Assembly (NCBI GenBank): GCA_905250115.1
Contig: CAJNOI010000207.1
Location: 62,001-126,000, forward strand
From: Adineta steineri
Lineage: Eukaryota > Rotifera > Eurotatoria > Adinetida > Adinetidae
DNA length: 64,000 nucleotides
Reading direction: 5' to 3'
Made by a program: the position numbers and the translations under genes. The notes beneath the pieces are model-generated. The model saw only the letters and a program-made list of their open reading frames with translations, did not search any database and was not told where the DNA came from. Shown in pieces: positions 54,494 to 64,000 of the stretch; the first letter of the stretch is position 1, and every line of letters begins with the position of its first letter.

Positions 54494-57337
54494 GATCAAT
54501 TGTCCATGAATTTAAATATACTTTTAAACATTCTAAACAAATGTTAAATTCTATTTTTTTTTCAAACGTTGTAGTGAGTATCTAGTATTTTTATCTATCT
54601 ATCAATATTTCCATTATTTTGCGTCCTCTAGTGTTTCACTGGACTGGACAACTACTAATATATGTCTACAGATTTAATCAATAAAGAAGAAAATACAAAA
54701 TTGTATTGCGTGGAAAGTAAAGAGAGAAATTTTATTTAATGTACTATTTACACGAGTGTTGTGAAATCTCTTATTGAAGAAAAAGATGTGCTGATAACAT
54801 TCATTTTCGTTCACTAAATTAAATTCAGTATGTGAATGTGTATGACATTCTCACTTGCATTCATAATTTCGATGTACAGGAAACTAAAATAAATGGATTA
54901 TGACAATGTGTTTCTTGATATTTAATACTTTTCCCCCATCTGATCTTTTTAAAGTAACCAAATACTTTTTGATTGGTTTTGCATGGTACTGTCTGTATCG
55001 AAGCAGAGTTTATGCCATTCATGTTTGAAAACTTGCCACTTCGTTTAATAAAAAAATACGATAAATCTCTGATCGATGACACCACCTCTTGGAGAATAAT
55101 GTCTTGTTATAGAAATCTTCTATCATATTTATTCCTATATACTAAAGAATATTTTTTTTCTTTGATAGTGCCGTTGACAGTTTCTCACTGATTTGTTATT
55201 TTGATTGATATGATTGTTATACTAGTCTGTTGATAATGTATAGGTATATAACTATAATAATATTAATAATTGTAAAAACAAACTAAATTGTTTTTTACTG
55301 ATAATTTATAGAAGTAAAAATTTATTGTTATAAATAACAAATAACTTTTATTTTTAGAGAATATCTTTTCTCACCTCAATGTAAATTCTAATTGTGTCCG
55401 TTATGTAAACTTACATTTTCGAACGAATTTTCTATATCTATACTACTGATTCATATGGTTCAATCGAGATATGAAGTTAGCTGAATTTTGAGAAAAAAAA
55501 GTTATTGTTATTTATAACAGAACAATAACAATAACTTTTCACCCATACGGATAATTACAGCTAAAATACTTTGATATTAATCTTTTATTTTCTTTCCTTT
55601 TTTAATTATACGTAATATTTCGACAATTTTCTATAACAATTGTCATCTTCAGATTAATTTAATGTTTGTAAGTATTTTTTGTGATAGAATAATACAAGTT
55701 GATATATTTAAGTAACATCAGGTTGTGTTGAACAATGAACATTAAATAATAAATATAAAATTAAAAATCGAAATCTTTTGTTTTTTATTTAAATACATTA
55801 AATTAGTCTGAAGATGGTTATTGATATAGAAAATTGTCAAAATATTACGTATAATAAAAAAAAAGAAAGAAAATTAATAAGGGTATGAGTTATCGATTGA
55901 TAATTATGCCGAATGACTAAGTTTAATACTGTTTTCTCTCGAGTAGTCGATAACAAACTGATTTAGTGCGTGTTATGGTAGCAAAGATTCGTTTCTATTT
56001 CCTCAGAAAATGTGAATTTTTTTTTGCTGATACGTTGAGAATTGAATATTGTCGCTTTCTCCCGAAATTTTGATAAATTATTTCATTAACGAATACATAA
56101 AGATGCATCTTGAACTTCTTATTGAAATATACTTCTTCCAAGAGAAACTTTTATCAAAATTTCGTTTTTTCCTTGAAAATCAAACATCTAAAAATATATT
56201 ATAAAGAATTTATTTCTTCCTTTTTTTTTCTTTGTTATCGAATATTTGCTGCACATTTATTATTGAATCGAAATAAAAAATAAATGATCTCTCTTAAAAC
56301 GACACGTATATTCTATTGTCATAAAACTTTCTTCGTATATTTTTATTCAGTAATAAAATGAATATACATCATAATGCGATAAAGAAAAAGGACATGATAA
56401 AGAAAGAATTTTGTTTTGAGCTATAAACTGATTTAATACGTATTTTTTTATTATTTATGGTATTGTTTTGAATCTTGTGTTTTACATGAAATAAATGATG
56501 TTCGTAATAAGAATTCTAAAAAAGTGAATATCGAAAAATCTAACTAATTACATGTCTCAATTAGATCTCTATCAAAACTGAATAATTGAATTAATTCTTT
56601 AAATATACTCTATGCCTATAAAATATTTTAAATTACGAAATAATCATTGAGATACTCTTCTATGTTAATTATTACTTTTTTTTGTCAAAAAAAAAATTCA
56701 GAAATTGAAAACAACTAGTTGATGGTATGCTGGTTTAGATGTATGAAGAATAATTGACCTACAGAAGATTTTTATATCACACAGTTATTGATTATATAAA
56801 ATGTATGAAAAAAAAAATTACCAATAATTTCAGAGTAATAGATAAAAGTATTTTGTTTTTCATCTTTCATTCACATTTACGACCAGCATACATTTTTTAT
56901 ATTTATAACTTGAATATCTGATTATTATGTCAATCTTTAATGAAAAAAACTTTTTTTTTTACTGAATAATACTTTCGAAAATATATGAAATAGAAGTAAT
57001 AAATTCCGATGAAAATAAAGATAACTATTCTATGTGCTGTGTTTTCATCATACGTGATCATTTTTTATCACCAAAATAGCCCTTCGTTGACTAATAAAAT
57101 CATAGAACTCTAATAAACTTAAGTGATTTATAGGTTTTTTTTGAACTATTTTGTTCTTCGTTTATGTCATCGCGATTAATCATTAAGGGGATCAGTAAAT
57201 CGAACTCTTATCAAACTTTAAAATGTAATTTAATCATCTACTTTATGATTATAAGGACAAAAGATTTATAACTGAAATCATGATATTATTTACGACTATG
57301 CACTTTCCTCTGTTATCTGAAGTATTACTGAGATCAG
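54494..57337. other. Long AT-rich intergenic region
   Basis: About 2.8 kb without a supported gene. It contains the foldback element at 55570-55885. Just before it, an inverted pair of AACAATAACTT-type sequence occurs (55316-55350 and 55497-55541). Confidence 0.5.
55570..55885. mobile_element. AT-rich foldback element
   Basis: Arms of about 75-80 bases (55589-55665 and 55795-55871) are imperfect inverted copies, with shared blocks ATTATACGTAATATTT, GACAATTTTCTAT and CATCTTCAGA. The centre of about 130 bases is unrelated. Outer ends are approximate because the flanks are low-complexity; no target duplication could be fixed. Confidence 0.65.
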
Positions 57338-57403
57338 TATAAATACTCGTGCATTTTAGCTATTAGATCAGTTAAGTTTGAAAACGAATACAACAACAAC
57401 AAG
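57338..57403 (+). promoter_or_regulatory. TATA box and leader of the serine protease gene
   Basis: TATAAATA lies at 57338-57345, 59 bases before the start codon. About 30 bases further on, the ATTAGATCAGTTAAG stretch would contain the transcription start, leaving a short leader ending CAACAACAACAAG before the ATG. This is the clearest core promoter in the window. Confidence 0.6.
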
Positions 57404-58366
57404 ATGACATCTGCAAGTTTCTTTGCCATCTTTGCCTTAATTGGTATTATCAACGGTGCTCCAAGTAGTTCTGGTTCCGGTAATGTTCTCTATGAAGTAC
57501 CAATTCCTCGCGGACAAACCAAACAAGATTATTTCAAATCGGTTGCTGATTATTGGACACCTGAACGTATGGCCTCAGCTGTACCCATGCATCCAATCCT
57601 TACTACCAAGGAAGTAACTCCTTTTGTGAATGTTGATGAAAACCGTGGAGTTGAACGAATCTTGACAGAAGGTGTTGAAGCTCCTAATGCACGTGCAGAA
57701 AATGATCCTAGTGCTGCTGGTCGAATTTTCTTTTCAATGAACAAACTTAACTATGTTTGTTCTGGTTCATGCACCACTGCCAATAACCGCGCATCAATAA
57801 TTACAGCAGGTCATTGCGTCTTTAATAACACAGGTAAAATATGGGCTGAAAATTTGGTATATGTACCTAATTATCATCAAACTGCGGCTCCACATGGCAA
57901 ATTTGTTGCCCGTAAAATGGCAACAAAACAGTTATGGAAAGACAAAGGTGATTACAATCACGATGTCGCAGTAGTAACAGTGAACGCCAATGACGAAGGT
58001 ACACTTCTTCAAGATAAGGCAGGTTCTTTTGGTATAGTACTCGATGCAGCTAAAGCCGGAGCTACAAATTGTTATGGTTTCCCAATGAATATTGGTAGTG
58101 GCGAGTACATGAGCAATTGTATTGGTAACACAAGAGCTGCAAGTATTCTCTTTTTATCCAGTTTCAAGGGTATCCAAATACAATGTGGTATGGGTGGTGG
58201 TGCATCTGGAGGTCCATGGCTTCGTAATTATAACAGCGCTACTAAAATAGGTCACCAATGTTCATTAACAAGCTTTGGACATTCCTTTGCACCTGGCTAT
58301 GTTAATGGTCCAGCTTTCACTCACGACAATATTGGTTCACTCCATGCAGAAACCCAAAATGCATAA
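57404..58366 (+). CDS. Secreted trypsin-like serine protease (S1)
   Basis: One exon, 320 residues. A signal peptide (FFAIFALIGIINGAP) is followed by a propeptide of about 85 residues. The catalytic domain has His137 in IITAGHCVF, Asp187 in YNHDVAVV and Ser268 in GGASGGPW, the full chymotrypsin triad. The pattern is nearest to the glutamyl-endopeptidase or V8-like branch common in fungi and bacteria, with few Cys, rather than to animal trypsins. It is GC-richer and has more even codon use than its neighbours, and has a strong TATA promoter with a short leader, which suggests high expression, perhaps as a digestive or defence enzyme. Foreign origin is possible but not shown. Confidence 0.88.
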   Translation: MTSASFFAIFALIGIINGAPSSSGSGNVLYEVPIPRGQTKQDYFKSVADYWTPERMASAVPMHPILTTKEVTPFVNVDENRGVERILTEGVEAPNARAENDPSAAGRIFFSMNKLNYVCSGSCTTANNRASIITAGHCVFNNTGKIWAENLVYVPNYHQTAAPHGKFVARKMATKQLWKDKGDYNHDVAVVTVNANDEGTLLQDKAGSFGIVLDAAKAGATNCYGFPMNIGSGEYMSNCIGNTRAASILFLSSFKGIQIQCGMGGGASGGPWLRNYNSATKIGHQCSLTSFGHSFAPGYVNGPAFTHDNIGSLHAETQNA

Positions 58367-59999
58367 TTCTTTTTTTTTCTGCTTTTTAAAACTATGCTTT
58401 ATCCAAAAAATTATGCTTTATCAATAAATGACACGACCTAACAGGTCTAATTATCAACGTAACCAAGAAATTTTTTAAATATATATAAAGAATAATATTT
58501 ATTTTTGTGAAGTTCATTTAAAAACATCAAAGTTCTTGAATATATCATGCATGAATCAATAAATATTGTTTTCAGTAAATGTATTCATCTTATTTTTGTT
58601 CTTAGCAAAAGAATATCTCAAGATAACTATCATAAACATGGTAGAAATGCGTTGTAAATAGTTATTATCAATTATTATTAGGAATACTAACATCACTATT
58701 ATATTGCACAGGACGGATAGATCTTCTGATCAATAGAATGAATAGTCGAATTCTTCTATGAGATTAATTTTTCATCATATGAATCACTTATAGTCAAACA
58801 AACATGAAGGTAGTCAGTGCTGAATTTAATATAAGAATAGTCTCATAAACATATTCTATCTCAAATACATTTATTTAAAAAAAAGTCGAATAGATGAACA
58901 ATAATTTTCAAATGGATTATTACCTCAATATAGTATCCTCTGATTTTTAACTTTTTTCATTTGGTCATTCTGATATTGAGAGAATAGCAATAATGTTTTA
59001 TACAATAAAAATGAATGAATTAGAAAGGTAAAATAGTCAAATGTTGAAAAATACATACCATCATTTTAGTATATGAAAATATTTTACGATTAAATATAAC
59101 AATTCAGATATTATCGAAGAGATTTGAAAGAATACGGTTATACTTAGAGAAAAAGTCGTAAATAATTTCATCCACGTGTATTTATGATCTCTATAAAATA
59201 TCGAAAAAAGAAGAAACGATAAAAATTTAGTTATTTAAAAAAAGTAAGATTTCTTAAATAGAAAAAAAAATCAGAAATTTTATACAAAAATAACAAACGA
59301 TTATTGTATGGAAGATTTTATTTATATTTTTCTTTCCATGTAATATGTGTTTGATAATGTTCGATAGAAATTCACTAAGAATAAATAATAGTTGTATCGA
59401 ATAACGATGTGTATAATATTATTTAATAAAATATCTTTGAAGGGAAATATTCTTAATTTTTGAATTGTTAATAAAATCAATCAATCAAAAGTAGTGAATG
59501 TAGGATTGAAATTATCGTCAACTATTATTCTATATAACTCCAGTCTTTCTTTATCATTTGTATTAAATGCATCAATGCTTATGAATTCATCTTATTGTTC
59601 ATGAACGTTCGACGCTTGAATATTTCCTATCTCATTAATAAATAGTAGATTTTCATTTCGATGATTTTAATAAAAAATAGTCTGAACACACAGCTAACGT
59701 AAGTCATGTGCGTAGAATATAATCATGCTAATAATCCGGCTAACATAGTATCGAACCTATTAAATCAATTTTCTATATAAAATCAAGTATGATCTTTGAA
59801 GATAAACATATGAATGAATCTTTCCTTTACTATTGTGAAGTATATGCTAGAAATAATAACGGAAAAATAAAAAATGATACAATCAAACAGTAATAAAGTC
59901 GTATATATATAGGACTCTTTTTTTGTATCATACATCTAATCATGGTATTCAATAGTCTATATTGAACAAATTCTATCCAAGATGAAGTATTGTTGTCTA
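58367..59999. other. Intergenic, nothing recognised
   Basis: About 1.6 kb of AT-rich sequence with no supported gene, RNA or element. Confidence 0.5.
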
Positions 60000-60480
60000 T
60001 ACCCATGTAAAAATATTTAAAGAAAAATCAGATTATAATCGGTTAAAATATGATTAAAAATCGATTTAAATCATACATCTTTAATCGATTTTTGACATCT
60101 TTAACCGATTCTAATCGGATATAACCGAGAAAAACTCAACTTTTCTTGATTATTATGACAAAAAACTCACCTTTTTTGGATTATTACGACAAACTACAAT
60201 TAAAATCGATTAAGAATTCACAGAAAAAATTGATTGTAATCGATTTAAACCGAACTATATTTTTTCATTTGTCATTGACAAAAATCAATTATAATCAATT
60301 TTTTTGTGAATTCTTAATCGATTTTAATTGAAGTTTTTCTCGGTTATATCCGATTAGAACCGGTTAAAAATGTCAAAAATCGATTAAAGATGTATGATTT
60401 AAATCGATTTTTAATCATATTTTAACCGATTATAATGATTTTTCAGTTGATTTTTATGTCAATAGTTTTTTACATGGGTA
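60000..60480. mobile_element. Near-palindromic element rich in ATCGATT words
   Basis: Terminal repeats CCCATGTAAAAA (60002-60013) and its inverse (60467-60478) are flanked by TA on both sides, as for Tc1/mariner relatives. Almost the whole element is one inverted repeat; arms of about 200 bases consist of words such as TTAAAATCGATTTAAA and AACCGATTATAAT. The frame at 60146-60331 is open by chance. A diverged relative is at 40340-40675. No transposase. Confidence 0.78.
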
Positions 60481-61346
60481 CACATCCTCTTCTACAATGA
60501 AGTATTAATTCAATTATTGAAAATGATAATGATCTTTTTACTTTTACTAACCATATTCAAGATGAAATTTTTTTGAATATATAAGAATAGTATAAATTGG
60601 ATTTAATTCTAATTAAAACGAAATTAAATTCTATAAAAACCATTTTTTGATCTCCTCAATTAACTTAATTTTGGTACGCATTGCAATAACATTAGTTTGA
60701 TGCATAAGAATATCGATAATTATACTCGAAAGTTCATTCATTTTAAAAATCTATCATTGACAAAATATTGCAGTTATTAATAATAAAAGTAAATATGATT
60801 TGTATTTATTTTTTGTTTTTAAATAAGAAATAGATAGACTTTTCTTGGATTGTTAAAAATAGAATAAAGATTAAAAGAAAATGTTTTTTTCTTCTTATTT
60901 TCAAATCTGTGTTTGATATTTTAGCTTATTAAGCTTTTCGAATATGTATATTGATTAATGAGTTTATACTTACTGTAAGTATAGCGAACGAGAAAAGAAA
61001 AAAAATTGTATCTATGAAAATAAATGACGTGTTATAGCAATGCTGTATTTACCTTTATCTTTTTCTATCATACACTAGATGATAGAAAAAGAAAATTAAT
61101 CAAACTTGACACTTTATTTTTCTTTCTCTCGATTATCTGGATTTAATATTAACAACGATCATAGAACACATTAATTGACGAATATTTTGTTGATTTTGAT
61201 GGGCTAAAAAGTTCGTTTATTACTCATTATGATATATTTGCATATTTTTCAATGAAGATTGATGAGCCATGAAATACACTTGCAGTTCGATGTATATGTT
61301 TATATATAGATGGTTATAATCTGTTTACAGGTAAGATAAATACATA
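60481..61346. other. Intergenic, nothing recognised
   Basis: AT-rich interval upstream of the hydrolase gene without supported features. Confidence 0.45.
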
Positions 61347-62399
61347 ATGTTGCTTATTTGGATATATCTATTTTCAATCTTCCATTTATGTACGTCCGTT
61401 GATTCAGATGTACAATGTGAACAAAAGAACGTAACTGTACAAGTACCAAACTTGTTGTTACCTAGTATAACTACTACAGAATCACTCGCTACATGGTTTT
61501 GCTGGAAGGAAGGCACTCAACTCAATACAAATACGATAGTACATTTGACAATCCATGGATATACATACGATCATACATATTGGGCATTTCCTTATCAATC
61601 ACCAGAATACTCTTATGTTGATTATGTCATCAAAAATAGCAATGGTAGTATTGTTGTCTTAAACATCGATCGAATTGGAATTGGTTTAAGTTCAAAACCG
61701 GATGCAATAGACGTTACAGTCGATTCAAATGCTAACGTTATTTCTCAACTAACAACATATATACATAATGGTGCATATAAAGATATTCAATTTACAAATA
61801 TTATCCTTGTTGGTCATTCATTAGGAACATTGATTACATGGACAATTGCTTCTACGCCTTCTTATAATCAATATATTCGTGGTATAATTGCAACAGGTTG
61901 GTTACATGTACCAAACCCGGTGGGAACAGCTGCTGTTATTGCCTCGGTCTATCCTGCACAATTAGATCCAGTAACTAGTCAACAATCGGTACCACTCTTA
62001 TATGTTACAACAAATCCAGCGAATAACACTCGACAAAATTTATTTTATAATATAAGTAATGCTGATCCAAATGTAATTCAAACAGATGAACAAACAAAAC
62101 ATACTGGAACAATAGGCGAAGTTTTAACATTTGGACTGGCTATTCTACCAACTGTAACATTATCGATACCATCTAATATTCCTGTCTTAGCTGTTATGGG
62201 ACAATATGATATAGTTTTTTGTGCCCCATTAGTTCTTTCATGTGATACTTCATCAAATATTGCACTAAGAGAAAGCTCTAGCTATCTATCCGCAATAGAC
62301 ACCTTCGTTCTACCAAACTCTGGTCACGATATTAATTTACATTTAAACTCACAAGACTGGTATGAAAAAGCATTGAACTGGACACTACAACACTTTTAA
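61347..62399 (+). CDS. Secreted alpha/beta hydrolase
   Basis: One exon, 350 residues. A signal peptide (LLIWIYLFSIFHLCTSV) precedes an alpha/beta-hydrolase domain. The oxyanion HG is at His70-Gly71 (IHGYTYD), the nucleophile Ser158 is in VGHSLG, the acid is Asp288 in MGQYDIVF and the base is His327 in NSGHDIN. Several N-glycosylation sites are present (NVT, NGS, NNT, NIS, NWT). The type resembles secreted esterase-like hydrolases that are frequent in fungi. With no intron it is another candidate for foreign origin (inference). Substrate unknown; an ester, amide or epoxide would all fit. Confidence 0.85.
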   Translation: MLLIWIYLFSIFHLCTSVDSDVQCEQKNVTVQVPNLLLPSITTTESLATWFCWKEGTQLNTNTIVHLTIHGYTYDHTYWAFPYQSPEYSYVDYVIKNSNGSIVVLNIDRIGIGLSSKPDAIDVTVDSNANVISQLTTYIHNGAYKDIQFTNIILVGHSLGTLITWTIASTPSYNQYIRGIIATGWLHVPNPVGTAAVIASVYPAQLDPVTSQQSVPLLYVTTNPANNTRQNLFYNISNADPNVIQTDEQTKHTGTIGEVLTFGLAILPTVTLSIPSNIPVLAVMGQYDIVFCAPLVLSCDTSSNIALRESSSYLSAIDTFVLPNSGHDINLHLNSQDWYEKALNWTLQHF

Positions 62400-62633
62400 A
62401 AAATAATCGTAGACTTTTGAAAATAATATATATATATATATTCTCTTTTATTATACTCAAGCCTTTTTTTCTATATTATCATTATATCGAGCTAAAAAAC
62501 TTTTGATCAGCACCTTTTTTTAACATGTATTTTCTTTTTGTAATATGAATTAACTAAAAAAAAATGACTAAATATCATCAATAAATCTATTATTAAATCA
62601 ATGTTTTATTTTTGAATAAAAAATAATAAAGAA

Positions 62634-64000
62634 TTAAGGACATAACGGTGTTTCTGGTTGAATGATTAGACGTGTGTTTATTGGAAAGGAAAGATAATCG
62701 CCAACTTTAAGAGTATCACGTTTTTGTTCATTCTGATATATCAATGGTCTAGAACTATCGACATTTAATTCACGTACATTTAGATGATACATTGAATTCT
62801 CTATTGTTAAATCAAGTGTAGCACCATAATACTTAAGACCATGAAAGACAAGACCTGTCGATTGATTAGGTAAACGAGCTGGTGGCATTATTTCGAGTTC
62901 TTTCATAGTTAGACGAATACCACCATATCCATAGAGAACTGCTTGTAAGAAACCACCAGCACCTGTAATGAAATTGACAGCACCAACAACACCCGCTCGA
63001 GCTTCAGTCCATACCTAAAATTGAGAATTAAGATGAGAAAAAGAGAAACATATGTAACTCACATTGAATGGTTGTCGAACGTAAGTTTCGTAAGATTGTC
63101 GAAAAAGTTTTTCTGCAGATTCAAAATCTTCTAGCTCAAGAAAGCCAATTGCATGCATCGACCAAGTCATTGCTGGCCCATCATCACGAGTAATTGCTTC
63201 GTAGGTTAATAAATCATTTTTTCGTACTTCTTTAGTCATTGGCCACATTAAAGGAAAGCCAAGAAGGATAACATCTGCTTGTTTTATCGTACTATTCTCT
63301 AAATAAACAATGTGACAATAATAAAGTAATTATGATATCCTAAGAAAGAAAATATTTGTTTCCTTACTGGGATTGAAACCTTCATATTCTAAATGAATTT
63401 GAGCACTGTTATCGAAAGGAAAGTGGAGATTATTGCTTATATTAAGCCATTTTTGTGGTACTGGTTTATCAGTTATACAGCTGACTAAATCTGCAAGTTG
63501 AATAGAGAAAGAAGCAACGGCATTAGTAAATACTGAATTATCTTTAAATGGTTGTGCATCTTCATCAGGTGGTAATACCGCTGAAGAAAAAAAATTTTTA
63601 TATATTATATCAGTGATCAAATATAAAATAATTTACTTAAGATGTCGTATTGATCTCTATTAGGGTTGTATGTTACTCTTGATGCCCAAAATCGTGCTGT
63701 TTCATAGATGAGATCACCGCCCCTTTCTGATTTTAACCAATTTTGATCGCCTGTTGCAGCAACGTATTGTCTTGCAGCAAAAGCAATATCACCGGTGATG
63801 TGCATTTGATAAAGACGAACTTCTGGACAACAATCTGGAGTTACATCAACACCTGTACGAGCACTTTCCCAAGGAAATCTAAAATTAGATATGAGAAAGA
63901 AAAATTAAGGATTATGACTTTTTTACCTCCATCCTTCATATCCAAAGAGAGGAGCATTGTCAGCGGCTGCTTCACGCAAACCAATGCGATATGAAAGTAT
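62634..64000 (-). CDS. GH65 family glucosidase, PGGHG-like, C-terminal part
   Basis: The gene runs in from the right edge. Five exons are visible: 64000-63927, 63878-63637, 63580-63368, 63298-63064 and 63014-62634, with introns of about 48-70 bases. The protein matches protein-glucosylgalactosylhydroxylysine glucosidase (ATHL1/PGGHG): CCPEVRLYQMHITGDIAFAA, ETARFWASRV, LPPDEDAQPF, ADVILLGFPLMW, DDGPAMTWSMHAIG and WTEARAG with GAGGFLQAVLYGYGGIRL. These are blocks of the (alpha/alpha)6 barrel and the beta-sandwich after it. The enzyme removes glucose from glucosylgalactosyl-hydroxylysine in collagen; acid trehalases and phosphorylases share the fold. It ends at TAA near 62634. The N-terminal part lies outside the window. 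Confidence 0.88.

Overview
The window looks like animal nuclear DNA, most likely from a bdelloid rotifer. It is AT-rich, has GT-AG introns mostly 45-75 bases long, and carries typical metazoan genes (two nuclear receptors, three 7TM receptors, lipin, SLC13, astacin, arrestin-like, PGGHG). These sit beside intron-poor enzymes of bacterial or fungal aspect. It also holds many short (TGTGGG)-like tracts, which is the telomere repeat known from bdelloids. The species assignment is inference; no search was run.

Layout. 1-473: end of an ABCC-type ABC transporter. 1133-2125: aldo-keto reductase. 3321-4655: CDC123-like protein. 6111-6602: dual-specificity phosphatase. 7234-7948 (-): UPF0643-like protein. 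9129-10061 (-) and 18287-19135 (-): two related, divergent 7TM receptors. 11215-13200 (-): membrane-anchored astacin. 14822-16313 and 42674-43888: nuclear receptors. 16836-18085: fungal-type aryl-alcohol dehydrogenase-like reductase. 22543-26215 (-): lipin. 26970-29316: SLC13 transporter. 30941-32137: F-box protein. 32883-33804: leucine-rich-repeat gene, one exon per repeat. 34371-34586 (-): cysteine-rich secreted peptide. 35787-36857 (-): arrestin-like protein. 37760-38833 (-): 7TM receptor. 44812-47508 (-): degenerate J domain, ankyrin repeats and a possible ADP-ribosyltransferase-like C-terminus. 50545-52002: condensation-type acyltransferase. 53285-54493: deoxyribosyltransferase-Nudix fusion. 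57404-58366: secreted serine protease. 61347-62399: secreted alpha/beta hydrolase. 62634-64000 (-): 3' part of a GH65 PGGHG-like gene. The genes do not form a pathway; metabolic and secreted enzymes alternate with receptors.

The most striking part is between the genes. At least six non-autonomous DNA elements share one build: short terminal inverted repeats, and inward of them arrays of a short word that faces opposite ways at the two ends. The word differs in each element (GGGCAG, GGAGTC, GGTCCC, AAAGTAGC, ATGTCGAA, GGAAAACGTAGA). Two have perfect 8-base target duplications and hAT-like tips (487-1005, 40694-41180); two others share the tip TAGGG-x2-CTGC (14055-14370, 21420-22275). In parallel, about ten short hairpins of telomere-like G-rich sequence facing its complement are scattered through the window, one cluster lying inside a word-array element (48592-49255). 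There are also long foldback elements (30420-30738, 55570-55885, 60000-60480, a decayed relative near 40340-40675) and a Tigger/pogo deletion derivative that still encodes its DNA-binding domain (52230-53019).
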